Assembly: GCA_015494035.1 (NCBI GenBank)
Contig: WGBZ01000339.1
Coordinates: 1 to 5,096, forward strand
DNA: 5,096 nt
DNA from: Lysobacterales bacterium
GTDB taxonomy: Bacteria; Pseudomonadota; Gammaproteobacteria; Xanthomonadales; Marinicellaceae
Direction of reading: 5' to 3'
A program made the position numbers and the translations under genes. The notes below the pieces were generated by a model, which searched no databases, was not told the origin of the DNA, and saw only the letters and a list, made by a program, of their open reading frames with translations. Below, one piece after another: positions 1 to 5,096 of the stretch; position 1 is the stretch's first letter; each line of letters begins with the position of its first letter.

Positions 1-612
1 CAAAGCACCGAGTCCGGCACGGTGTATTCCATTGATGAAATCACGGCGCTGACGCGCGTGGCCAAACAGCCTCAATGGAACCTGGCCTGCCACATGGACG
101 GTTCACGTTTTGCCAACGCGCTGGTGCACCTGGGCTGCACGCCGGCAGAAATGACCTGGAAAGCCGGCATCGACCTGTTGAGCCTTGGCGCCACCAAGAA
201 CGGCGCCATGCTGGCCGAAGCCCTGGTGATTTTTGACCCGGCTTATGCCACCGAAATCAAACGTCGCCGTAAACGCGCCGGTCAGCTAGTGAGCAAAATG
301 CGCTATGTCTCGGCGCAGATGCTGGCCTGGCTGGACGATGACCTGTGGCTGCAACTGGCCAGTCACGCTAACGCCCTGGCGGCCGATTTTTATCAGCAGA
401 TGCAAGCTAAAGTAGGGTTCCTGTTTCCTGTGCAGGCCAATGAGGCGTTTTTGCGCCTGCCCGAAGCAGTGATTGCCCAGTTGCAGGAAGCCGGCTTTGC
501 CTTCCATGTCTGGCCGGGAAGCACTGACGTCATTCGCCTGGTTTTTTCTCATGCCACCAAACCGGCTGACTGCGCTCAACTGGTGGCTCACCTGAACCGA
601 TTATTGCCATGA
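1..612 (+). CDS. ltaE: Low-specificity L-threonine aldolase, C-terminal part (5' end outside window)
   Basis: This is a fold-type I PLP enzyme of the beta-eliminating lyase/threonine aldolase family. It cleaves L-threonine or L-allo-threonine to glycine and acetaldehyde in the cytoplasm. The reading frame is open from base 1, so the first visible codons (QSTESGTVYS) are internal and the GTG at 22 is not the true start. About 203 codons are visible; the family is usually about 340-350 residues, so roughly 140 N-terminal residues are missing. The segment HMDGSRFANA (bases 91-120) is the family motif holding the PLP-contacting Asp. GATKNGA carries the likely Schiff-base Lys (codon 196-198). The remainder is the small C-terminal domain, with the substrate-side motif VIRLVFS near the end. 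The wording TPAEMTWKAGID matches the Pseudomonas-type enzyme better than E. coli LtaE. Its stop TGA (610-612) overlaps the next start as ATGA. Family assignment is confident; exact stereospecificity is not readable. Confidence 0.9.
   Translation, partial: QSTESGTVYSIDEITALTRVAKQPQWNLACHMDGSRFANALVHLGCTPAEMTWKAGIDLLSLGATKNGAMLAEALVIFDPAYATEIKRRRKRAGQLVSKMRYVSAQMLAWLDDDLWLQLASHANALAADFYQQMQAKVGFLFPVQANEAFLRLPEAVIAQLQEAGFAFHVWPGSTDVIRLVFSHATKPADCAQLVAHLNRLLP
609..612 (+). other. ATGA stop/start overlap between aldolase and lipoprotein genes
   Basis: The A-T-G-A at 609-612 holds the lipoprotein start (609-611) and the aldolase stop (610-612). The 20 bases before it contain no purine-rich ribosome-binding site. 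Reinitiation by ribosomes finishing the aldolase is therefore the simplest reading, and the two genes are probably one transcription unit. Confidence 0.8.
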
Positions 613-2012
613 GTTACCAGTTGTCAAAGCGCGTTGTTCCCCAGTCCGTGAAGCGCTGGTCAATGGTGGTTTTTGCCGTGCTTCTGGCTGCTGGCTGCGC
701 GCCAAAGCCTGACCTGGCGCGCCTGTACGAGTCCGCCCGCAACACAAGTGGCCAACCACCGGTGGTACTGATTCACGGCCTCATGGGCAGCAAGCTAAGG
801 GATCGCCAGACGGGCAAGGAAATCTGGCCACGCGGCATTGCCACACTGGTCAAGGACGATTTCTGGCCCGTGGCCCTGTCCATTGATCCCAAAACCCTGA
901 AGGCACAACCACAGCGGCTGGAACCCTTTGCCATTACCGACCAGATCGTGGGCATTGATTTCTACCAGTCCATCATGCGCACGCTGGAACAGTACGGCGG
1001 TTACCTCAGAACCCAACCTGGCACCCCCGTCAAGGACAGCAGGAAACGGTATTATGTGTTTGTCTATGACTGGCGTCTGGACATGGCGGACATTGCCGGC
1101 CAGCTGGCCGATTTTATCGATCGCATCCGGGCCGATTACGGGCAACCCGACCTGAAGGTGGATATTGTGGCCCACAGCATGGGTGGGCTGGTGAGCCGCT
1201 ATTACCTGCGCTATGGGCGCACTGACGTGCTGCAAGCCAATGATTTTCCGGTCAATCTGGAAGGCGCACGTCACGTTCGCCGCAGCGTGCTGCTTGCCAC
1301 GCCCAACCTGGGCTCGGCACCGGCCCTGAAGTCGCTGGTTCAGGGTCGGCGTCTGGGGGTGGTACACATTCCACCGGAAGTGCTGGCCACCATGCCCAGC
1401 ATTTACCAGTTACTCCCGCATGGCATGTTAAACCCGCTGTATGACCCTGCCGGAAAACCGTTAGACATCGATATTTACGATATCCGCACCTGGCACCAGA
1501 AACAGTGGTCCATTTTCAATCCAGACGCACGTGAGCGCATTCTGGAGCATTTTGACGATGAAGCGGCTGGTTTGGAATATTACGACCGGCTCAGCCGTTT
1601 TTTTGCGCACACCCTGGAACGTGCACGCCGTTTTCAGTGGTCATTAACGGTTAAGCTGCCAAAGCATAGCCATGAATTTGTGGTGATGGGTGGTGACTGC
1701 CACCTGACACCCAGTCACCTGGTGGTGGAAAAAGACCCGGACAGCCAGCGTGAAGCCGTGCGCGCCTGGCCTTCGCGGGTTGAGCATCGCGTCAAAGGCG
1801 TGGACTATGAACGGTTGATGCTGGAACCTGGCGACGGCAAGGTCACCAAATCTTCCTTACTGTCCAGAAACACACTGGATCCCACCGTGGCGCGCCACTG
1901 GTACGTGGATTTTCCGCTGGATTACCCCATTTTCCTGTGCGAGAAACACGACCGGATTCCCGGCAACATTTTCTTTCAGGATAACCTGCTGCACATCCTG
2001 CTGAGCCATTAA
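609..2012 (+). CDS. LCAT-family alpha/beta-hydrolase lipoprotein (putative lipase/acyltransferase)
   Basis: A complete 467-residue protein. The N-terminus has basic residues (K7, R8, K15, R16), a hydrophobic core 17-28 and a lipobox ending A-A-G-C30, so it is probably cleaved before C30 and lipidated. Residue +2 is Ala, not Asp, which by the Lol rule suggests the outer membrane. The hydrolase domain starts at PVVLIHGLMGSKL (51-63; oxyanion-loop HG..GS) and continues through the LCAT-type YDWR (153-156). The nucleophile elbow is AHSMGG with S190. The likely acid is D409 in PGDGKVTKSSL, and the likely catalytic His is H447 in CEKHDRIPGN. These match the lecithin:cholesterol acyltransferase/bacterial lipase fold (LCAT-like), so ester hydrolysis or acyl transfer on lipids is inferred; the true substrate is unknown. 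The ATG at 609-611 overlaps the upstream stop and lacks a clear Shine-Dalgarno, pointing to translational coupling. A later ATG at 663 would keep the lipobox but loses the basic n-region. Confidence 0.85.
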   Translation: MSYQLSKRVVPQSVKRWSMVVFAVLLAAGCAPKPDLARLYESARNTSGQPPVVLIHGLMGSKLRDRQTGKEIWPRGIATLVKDDFWPVALSIDPKTLKAQPQRLEPFAITDQIVGIDFYQSIMRTLEQYGGYLRTQPGTPVKDSRKRYYVFVYDWRLDMADIAGQLADFIDRIRADYGQPDLKVDIVAHSMGGLVSRYYLRYGRTDVLQANDFPVNLEGARHVRRSVLLATPNLGSAPALKSLVQGRRLGVVHIPPEVLATMPSIYQLLPHGMLNPLYDPAGKPLDIDIYDIRTWHQKQWSIFNPDARERILEHFDDEAAGLEYYDRLSRFFAHTLERARRFQWSLTVKLPKHSHEFVVMGGDCHLTPSHLVVEKDPDSQREAVRAWPSRVEHRVKGVDYERLMLEPGDGKVTKSSLLSRNTLDPTVARHWYVDFPLDYPIFLCEKHDRIPGNIFFQDNLLHILLSH

Positions 2013-2050
2013 TCTGGCAAGGGCGGGTCAATGACACAAGAAGATAGCCA
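2013..2050. other. Short spacer after the lipoprotein gene, no recognised signal
   Basis: These 38 bases lie between the lipoprotein stop and the palindromic element. I see no GC-rich hairpin followed by a T-run, so no intrinsic terminator can be called for the + strand operon here. The nearest strong dyad is inside the adjacent MITE. Confidence 0.5.
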
Positions 2051-2054
2051 TTAG
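2051..2054. repeat. Left 4-bp target-site duplication TTAG
   Basis: TTAG directly abuts the left inverted repeat and is repeated at 2215-2218 directly after the right inverted repeat. It fits the YTAR target consensus known for the IS5 group. Four bases can match by chance, but the exact abutment to both ends supports a real duplication. Confidence 0.6.
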
Positions 2055-2214
2055 GGAAGCTCTGATAGAATCAGGCGCGAGCAGATTGTAGTGAAAAGTT
2101 GTTCAGTTCAAGGCGCAAACCGCACGCAATAGCCAGCTATTGGGAAGGTTTGCAACGCGGAAATGGATGATTTTACGCCGCAAGATGCCGGGTCACGATT
2201 CGATCAGAGCTTCC
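2055..2214. mobile_element. Palindromic MITE-like element, IS5-group-style ends
   Basis: A 160-bp non-coding element between convergent genes. The left end reads GGAAGCTCTGATAGAATC (2055-2072). The reverse complement of the right end (2197-2214) is GGAAGCTCTGATCGAATC, a 17/18 match with the outer 12 bp perfect. A 4-bp direct repeat TTAG flanks it on both sides. The middle holds a two-part hairpin: gcaaacc/ggtttgc (2115-2121 with 2147-2153) outside caatagc/gctattg (2127-2133 with 2136-2142). The hairpin centre (2134/2135) is also the centre of the whole element, so it is one long imperfect palindrome. The stretches between ends and centre also partly match, for example TTGTAGTG then AAAA against TTGCGGCG then TAAAA. 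It has no transposase, so it would need one in trans. The IS5-group link rests on the GGAA-type ends and a YTAR-like 4-bp target (known family habit) and is inferred. A REP/ERIC-type repeat is the alternative. Confidence 0.75.
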
Positions 2215-2218
2215 TTAG
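2215..2218. repeat. Right 4-bp target-site duplication TTAG, overlapping the kynU stop codon
   Basis: This is the second TTAG copy. Read on the - strand it is CTAA, and bases 2217-2215 are the TAA stop of kynU. The insertion therefore fell on the stop codon and the duplication restored it, leaving the protein end unchanged. Confidence 0.6.
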
Positions 2219-3477
2219 CCCTGAAAAAAACGACCAAGGCTGCCGGCCACCTTTTGCAGATCCTCCTGATTGTTGTAAAGCGGCACAGGCGACAGGCGAA
2301 TAATGCCCGGCTCGCGCCAGTCGCCAATGATGTCATCCGCCAGCAGATGCTCGAACAGTTCCCGGGTGGCATCCCGCCCGCCACCATGGCCGAAAGCCAG
2401 CTGGCAGCCATGCGCCTGATCGCTTGCCGGTGTCAGCATCACCAACTGATCGTATTGAGCCAGAATGCCCCGCAAGATCGTGTGCAGGCGCAAGGACTGT
2501 TCCCGCAGCACTGAAATGGGCACCTCGGAAAAAACCGACAAACCCGCCAACACAGCGGCCGTGGCCAACACCGGCACGTTCGACAACTGCCAGGCATTGA
2601 CGCCGTCGGCCGGTTCAAACTCCGGGGCCATTTCAAAACGGCTCTGTGGGCGGTTGCCCCACCATCCGGTCAGTCGCGGCAAGTTGCGGCCATGGTGCTT
2701 GCGATGAACAAAAGCCCAGCCCGGCGCTCCCGGCCCGCCATTGAGGTATTTGTACGTGCAACCCACGGCAAAATCGACCTGCCAATCGTGCAGTTTCAAG
2801 GGCACATTGCCCGCTGCATGGGCGCAGTCCCAACCGATGGTGATGCCGTGATGGCGAGCCACTCGGGTGATCTCCTCCATGGGCAGCCATTGGCCACTGA
2901 CGTATTGCACCGCCGGCAGCAGGATCAGGGCCAGCTCGTCGGCATGCTGTTCGATCACCTGCTGAAAGTGAACCAGAGAAAACACCCCGCCGGGTTGATC
3001 CGGCTGCACAACGATCAGGTCCTCGGCAGGAGATAAACCGTGCCACTGCAGCTGGGAAGCCATGGCGTAGTGGTCTGTGGGAAAGGCCTGCTGCTCAATG
3101 AGAATCTTGCGCTTGTTGCCGCGCGGTTGAAAAAAACTCGCCATCAACAGGTGCAAATTGGTCGTGAGGGAGTTCATCAGTACCACTTCGTCTTCGCCAC
3201 TGCCAGTCAAGCGGGCCAGTTCGGGCTTGCACTGGTCAGCATAATGCACCCAGGCTGTTTCACCTTCGAAGTACCCATCGATGCCCAGTGTGGCCCAACG
3301 CTGTAGTTCCTGTTGAATCAAATCCTGGGCCAGCCTGGGCTGCAAACCCAGCGAATTGCCACACAGGTAGGTGCGCGGCTGGCCCTGGGTATTCACCGGG
3401 AACAGAAACGACTGGCGGGTTTTAGTAAAGAGTTCCTGATGGTTTTCTTCTCTGATTTCGCGCTCTGACAAACTCAT
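2215..3477 (-). CDS. kynU: Kynureninase
   Basis: A complete 420-residue cytoplasmic PLP enzyme, the usual bacterial length (about 415-425). It hydrolyses L-kynurenine to anthranilate and L-alanine, and often 3-hydroxykynurenine to 3-hydroxyanthranilate, in tryptophan breakdown or NAD synthesis. Landmarks in order: YLCGNSLGLQP (37-47); EQQAFPTDHY (128-137), where F132 and D135 are the PLP-ring contacts of the family; GWDCAHAAGNVPL (215-227), with D217 facing the pyridine nitrogen; TYKYLNGGPGAP (241-252), with K243 the Schiff-base lysine after Y242; GWWG (271-274); and the C-terminal IRLSPVPLYN (393-402). The ATG at 3477-3475 is preceded by GGAG six bases upstream. The gene runs convergently towards the lipoprotein gene, and its TAA sits against the MITE. 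No tryptophan 2,3-dioxygenase, kynurenine formamidase or monooxygenase gene is in the window, so which branch it serves cannot be told. Confidence 0.95.
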   Translation of the reverse strand: MSLSEREIREENHQELFTKTRQSFLFPVNTQGQPRTYLCGNSLGLQPRLAQDLIQQELQRWATLGIDGYFEGETAWVHYADQCKPELARLTGSGEDEVVLMNSLTTNLHLLMASFFQPRGNKRKILIEQQAFPTDHYAMASQLQWHGLSPAEDLIVVQPDQPGGVFSLVHFQQVIEQHADELALILLPAVQYVSGQWLPMEEITRVARHHGITIGWDCAHAAGNVPLKLHDWQVDFAVGCTYKYLNGGPGAPGWAFVHRKHHGRNLPRLTGWWGNRPQSRFEMAPEFEPADGVNAWQLSNVPVLATAAVLAGLSVFSEVPISVLREQSLRLHTILRGILAQYDQLVMLTPASDQAHGCQLAFGHGGGRDATRELFEHLLADDIIGDWREPGIIRLSPVPLYNNQEDLQKVAGSLGRFFQG

Positions 3478-3483
3478 TTCACA

Positions 3484-3487
3484 CTCC
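3484..3487 (-). promoter_or_regulatory. Ribosome-binding site of kynU
   Basis: On the - strand the sequence before the start is GGAG, then TGTGAA, then ATG. The six-base spacing is standard and supports the ATG at 3477 as the true start. Confidence 0.75.
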
Positions 3488-3503
3488 GGCGTGGGCCAAG
3501 GAT

Positions 3504-3529
3504 GTTAATTGACCCGGTAAACTGACCCG
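3504..3529 (-). repeat. Two tandem 13-bp direct repeats upstream of kynU, possible operator
   Basis: On the - strand two adjacent units read CGGGTCAGTTTAC (3529-3517) and CGGGTCAATTAAC (3516-3504), matching at 11 of 13 positions. A related core, CGGGTCTATAC, occurs on the opposite strand at 3552-3562. The repeats lie 26-54 bases before the kynU start, where an operator or activator site would be expected. Which protein, if any, binds them is unknown. Kynurenine genes in some Pseudomonas are controlled by the Lrp-type KynR, but no known KynR site is recognised here. Confidence 0.4.
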
Positions 3530-3534
3530 TCGTA

Positions 3535-3563
3535 TTCAAGGGGGCAACTGCCGGGTCTATACT
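3535..3563 (+). promoter_or_regulatory. Candidate sigma70-type promoter pointing away from kynU
   Basis: TATACT at 3558-3563 matches TATAAT at five of six positions, with a weak -35 TTCAAG (3535-3540) 17 bases upstream. It would fire rightwards, diverging from kynU and into the insertion sequence 90 bases later. The GGGTC repeat core at 3552-3562 overlaps its -10. No good promoter was found on the - strand for kynU itself. The -35 is poor, so this is a weak call. Confidence 0.3.
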
Positions 3564-3650
3564 GATGGCACTGTGCCGCAATTCACGTCGACTTTCAAGT
3601 GCATACCGTCGCTATTTGGCGCCATACAGAAAGGTACGAGACAACCACTT

Positions 3651-3679
3651 TGTCAACCCAATTCTAAAATGTCCTCTTT
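3651..3679 (+). repeat. Left terminal inverted repeat of the IS
   Basis: The outer 29 bases match the right end at 23 positions. Motif attctaaaatgtcctctttt (3661-3680) is followed 25 bases later by a second related motif, aagctgaaatgtccgctttt (3686-3705). Both share AAATGTCC-CTTTT and are likely transposase-binding sites. The repeat is also coding: the transposase stop codon is at 3655-3653. Confidence 0.85.
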
Positions 3680-5026
3680 TCTCCCAAGCTGAAATGTCCG
3701 CTTTTCGAGCGCTGATTCTGGCAGGCCAGCAGGGGGATCCTGTGCTGCTTTGCCTATGGGAGAGTGTCGCCAGGGGTGATCCGGTGCGGGTTTTCTTTTG
3801 GGGGCTATGTGTTGTTTTTTTCTGGCGGCTTCCACGCGTTGATGCACGGTTTTCTCATCATCCAGGGGGATCGCCGGCTGGCCTTTCTGCAGTATCCGGT
3901 AAGCCAGTAAGTGCCCTTTGCAGAGCACGGTGACTGTGCCGTTGAAGGCTTCACACACGGTGACCTGTGCCCCCCTGAGGCGATAGCCCTTGCCACGGCC
4001 TGTGAGCTGGTATTCCCGGTTTTTGTACTGGAAGGTGAGGTTATTCGAGAGTGTGCGTTTGTCATGCAGACTGAATATCCACTCAAGCTCCTGTGAACCA
4101 TGCAACACCGGCCGGTGTGCATCGGCCGGGTTCTGTGGCGCGATGGCGAAGCGCTGGTTATAGTCTTTCACAAACCTCGCCAGAAAGGCGTTGGCCGCGT
4201 CGATGTCGCAGATGCCAGCCAGTCTCAACTCCTTGACCAGACGATCTTGCAGGGTCTGGTTGGCTCGTTCCACCCGTCCCTTGGCCTGGGGCGTGTTGGC
4301 ATGAATGGGTTCGATATCCAGGCTGACAAGGGCGCGGGTAAACTGCGTCAGTTGACCATCGCAATCCGGCCGATTAACCCGGAAAATGCTGTGTTTGTCG
4401 GAGTAGATGGCCACCGGCCGCCCATGCTCAGACAAATAGCCACGCAGGGTTTTCATATAGGCCTGCGTGGTCTCGGTGGGCGTGAAATGCAAGGCCATCA
4501 GTTCACCGGTGGCATCGTCAATGAAAACAAGCAGGGTGCAGCGTGAACCGCGCCCCTCAAACCAGTCATGGGGTGAACCATCAATCTGAATCAGCTCACC
4601 ACGGCACGGGCGACGTGGCCGTCGCTGATGAATGCGTGGCGCCTTGCGTGCCTTGGGTTTCCACAGCCCTTCATTAATCATCCATTGCCGCAGCGTTTCG
4701 CAGGAAAGCTTGCGGCCATGAAGAGCCGCAAGCTTTTCACAAGCCAGAGTAGGACCAAAATCAGCGTAGTGGTTGCGAACCAGGGTCATCACCTCCTGAC
4801 GCATGGCATCGGACAAGGCGTTACCCGGCCTGCGACCCAAACGCCGCGACACCAGCCCGGCTGCCCCTTCAGAGCGGAATCGAGAAACCAGCCGCCTGAG
4901 CTGCCGAACACTCAGACCCAATTGCCAGGCGGCCTCCTGTTGCCGCAACTGCTTGCCAACCACCTGCTGAATTACCTTCAGGCGATCTACTGCCTTCTGT
5001 GTCATCGTAATAGGCTCCTTTGTCAT
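3653..5026 (-). CDS. ISNCY-family DDE transposase
   Basis: A 457-residue protein that would cut and join the element's ends. An N-terminal helix-turn-helix (about 26-53, LRQQEAAWQLGLSVRQLRRLVSRF) is followed by a second DNA-binding stretch (about 70-120). An rve-like catalytic core follows: D149 in IQIDGSPHDWF, D210 in IYSDKHSIF, and E253 in AKGRVERANQTLQDRLVKEL, the wording typical of ISNCY/IS1202 transposases. After this come a beta-rich region (330-385) and a basic tail. All three acidic residues are present and the frame is unbroken, so it should be functional. Two starts are possible. The ATG at 5026 has AGGAGG only four bases away. The ATG at 5005 (M8) has AAGGAG nine bases away and gives 450 residues. 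The last 16 residues (442-457) are encoded by the left inverted-repeat region, and the stop lies two bases from the element's end. Confidence 0.9.
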   Translation of the reverse strand: MTKEPITMTQKAVDRLKVIQQVVGKQLRQQEAAWQLGLSVRQLRRLVSRFRSEGAAGLVSRRLGRRPGNALSDAMRQEVMTLVRNHYADFGPTLACEKLAALHGRKLSCETLRQWMINEGLWKPKARKAPRIHQRRPRRPCRGELIQIDGSPHDWFEGRGSRCTLLVFIDDATGELMALHFTPTETTQAYMKTLRGYLSEHGRPVAIYSDKHSIFRVNRPDCDGQLTQFTRALVSLDIEPIHANTPQAKGRVERANQTLQDRLVKELRLAGICDIDAANAFLARFVKDYNQRFAIAPQNPADAHRPVLHGSQELEWIFSLHDKRTLSNNLTFQYKNREYQLTGRGKGYRLRGAQVTVCEAFNGTVTVLCKGHLLAYRILQKGQPAIPLDDEKTVHQRVEAARKKQHIAPKRKPAPDHPWRHSPIGKAAQDPPAGLPESALEKRTFQLGRKEDILELG

Positions 5027-5036
5027 GGCCCCTCCT
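5015..5036 (-). promoter_or_regulatory. Two ribosome-binding sites for alternative transposase starts
   Basis: On the - strand AGGAGG (5036-5031) precedes the ATG at 5026 by four bases, which is rather close. AAGGAG (5020-5015) precedes the ATG at 5005 by nine bases. Both starts are in frame, so the mature start is ambiguous by seven residues; the 5005 start has the more usual spacing range. Confidence 0.5.
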
Positions 5037-5067
5037 GAAACAAAAAGAGGACATTTTAGAATTGCAG

Positions 5068-5096
5068 AAAGAGGACATTACAGCTTTGGGCTAACA
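5068..5096 (-). repeat. Right terminal inverted repeat of the IS
   Basis: Read inward on the - strand from 5096, it matches the left end at 23 of 29 positions. It holds aagctgtaatgtcctcttt (5086-5068), followed 24 bases further in by attctaaaatgtcctctttt (5062-5043), which is identical over 20 bases to the outer motif of the left end. The TAAAAT inside the inner motif (5058-5053) could serve as a -10 for the transposase, though I see no good -35. Confidence 0.85.

Larger units (their letters stand above)
3478..3650. other. Intergenic region between kynU and the IS
   Basis: This 173-bp stretch holds the kynU ribosome-binding site, the tandem 13-bp repeats and a weak rightward promoter. Short open frames cross it on both strands: + strand from an ATG at 3565 running into the IS, and - strand ending before kynU. 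None has a ribosome-binding site or a recognisable protein. It may contain the edge of a gene cut by the IS, but that cannot be shown here. Confidence 0.5.
3651..5096 (-). mobile_element. Complete ISNCY/IS1202-like insertion sequence (~1446 bp)
   Basis: The element carries one transposase gene and imperfect inverted repeats starting TGT. The left end begins TGTCAACCCAATTCTAAAAT. The right end, read inward from 5096, begins TGTTAGCCCAAAGCTGTAAT. They match at 23 of the first 29 positions, with AATGTCCTCTTT identical at positions 18-29. The right boundary coincides with the last base of the window, so a target-site duplication cannot be tested. The left flank to compare is the ~30 bases ending at 3650; IS1202-type elements can make long duplications. 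The element looks intact and may be active. The family is inferred from the transposase; no named IS is claimed. Confidence 0.85.

Noticed and set aside
795..1367. 190-codon open frame on the - strand inside the lipoprotein gene
   Set aside because: It lies wholly opposite a gene with clear catalytic motifs and has a low-complexity, His/Gln-rich composition typical of an antisense shadow; no ribosome-binding site or recognisable domain.
2051..2218. Part of a CRISPR array, tRNA or classical rho-independent terminator
   Set aside because: There are no regularly spaced repeats, no cloverleaf, and the hairpin has no following T-run on either strand; the terminal repeats and TTAG flanks fit a MITE better.
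2140..2514. 124-codon open frame on the + strand starting inside the MITE
   Set aside because: Most of it is antisense to the conserved C-terminal part of kynureninase; no family resemblance and no ribosome-binding site.
2633..3046. 137-codon open frame on the - strand overlapping kynU
   Set aside because: Same-strand frame shift shadow of kynU; the kynureninase frame is unbroken and carries all family motifs.
3509..3538. TTGACC with TATTCA 18 bases later as a + strand promoter
   Set aside because: The -35 is good but the -10 matches poorly, and TTGACC is part of the tandem repeat, so it is better explained by the repeat units.
3565..3933. 122-codon open frame on the + strand crossing the left IS boundary
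   Set aside because: Its ATG is only two bases after the candidate -10, it lacks a ribosome-binding site, and most of it is antisense to the transposase. A real gene fragment in 3565-3650 cannot be excluded but no homology is recognised.
4100..4546. 148-codon open frame on the + strand in the IS
   Set aside because: Antisense to the DDE core of the transposase; composition reflects the opposite strand.

Overview
The window looks like a chromosomal segment of a proteobacterium, most likely a gammaproteobacterium. This rests on the medium-high GC, Shine-Dalgarno-led genes, the Pseudomonas-type threonine aldolase, an outer-membrane-type lipoprotein and the kinds of mobile DNA present. The genus cannot be fixed from sequence alone. 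No RNA genes or CRISPR arrays were seen.

Layout: (1) 1-612, + strand, the C-terminal part of a PLP-dependent low-specificity L-threonine aldolase cut by the window edge. (2) 609-2012, + strand, overlapping it by ATGA, a complete 467-residue lipoprotein of the LCAT/lipase alpha/beta-hydrolase family. (3) 2051-2218, a short non-coding palindromic element (160 bp, IS5-group-style ends GGAAGCTCTGAT, flanked by TTAG on both sides), read here as a MITE, sitting exactly between two convergent genes. (4) 2215-3477, - strand, complete kynureninase (kynU), whose stop codon lies in the right TTAG copy. (5) 3478-3650, a short region with direct repeats and a possible + strand promoter. (6) 3651-5096, a complete insertion sequence of about 1446 bp of the ISNCY/IS1202-like type, with a 457-codon DDE transposase on the - strand. 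Its right inverted repeat ends at the last base of the window.

The two metabolic parts are unrelated. The aldolase and lipoprotein probably share an mRNA. KynU (kynurenine to anthranilate plus alanine, or 3-hydroxykynurenine to 3-hydroxyanthranilate plus alanine) is transcribed towards them. The insertion sequence lies upstream of kynU, so any kynurenine-pathway partner or divergent regulator that used to be adjacent would now be beyond it or broken.

The host genes are ordinary. The points most worth a second look are in the mobile DNA: the near-perfect central symmetry of the MITE and its placement on the kynU stop codon; the transposase C-terminus being encoded by the element's own terminal repeat; and the swapped order of two motif types at the two IS ends.
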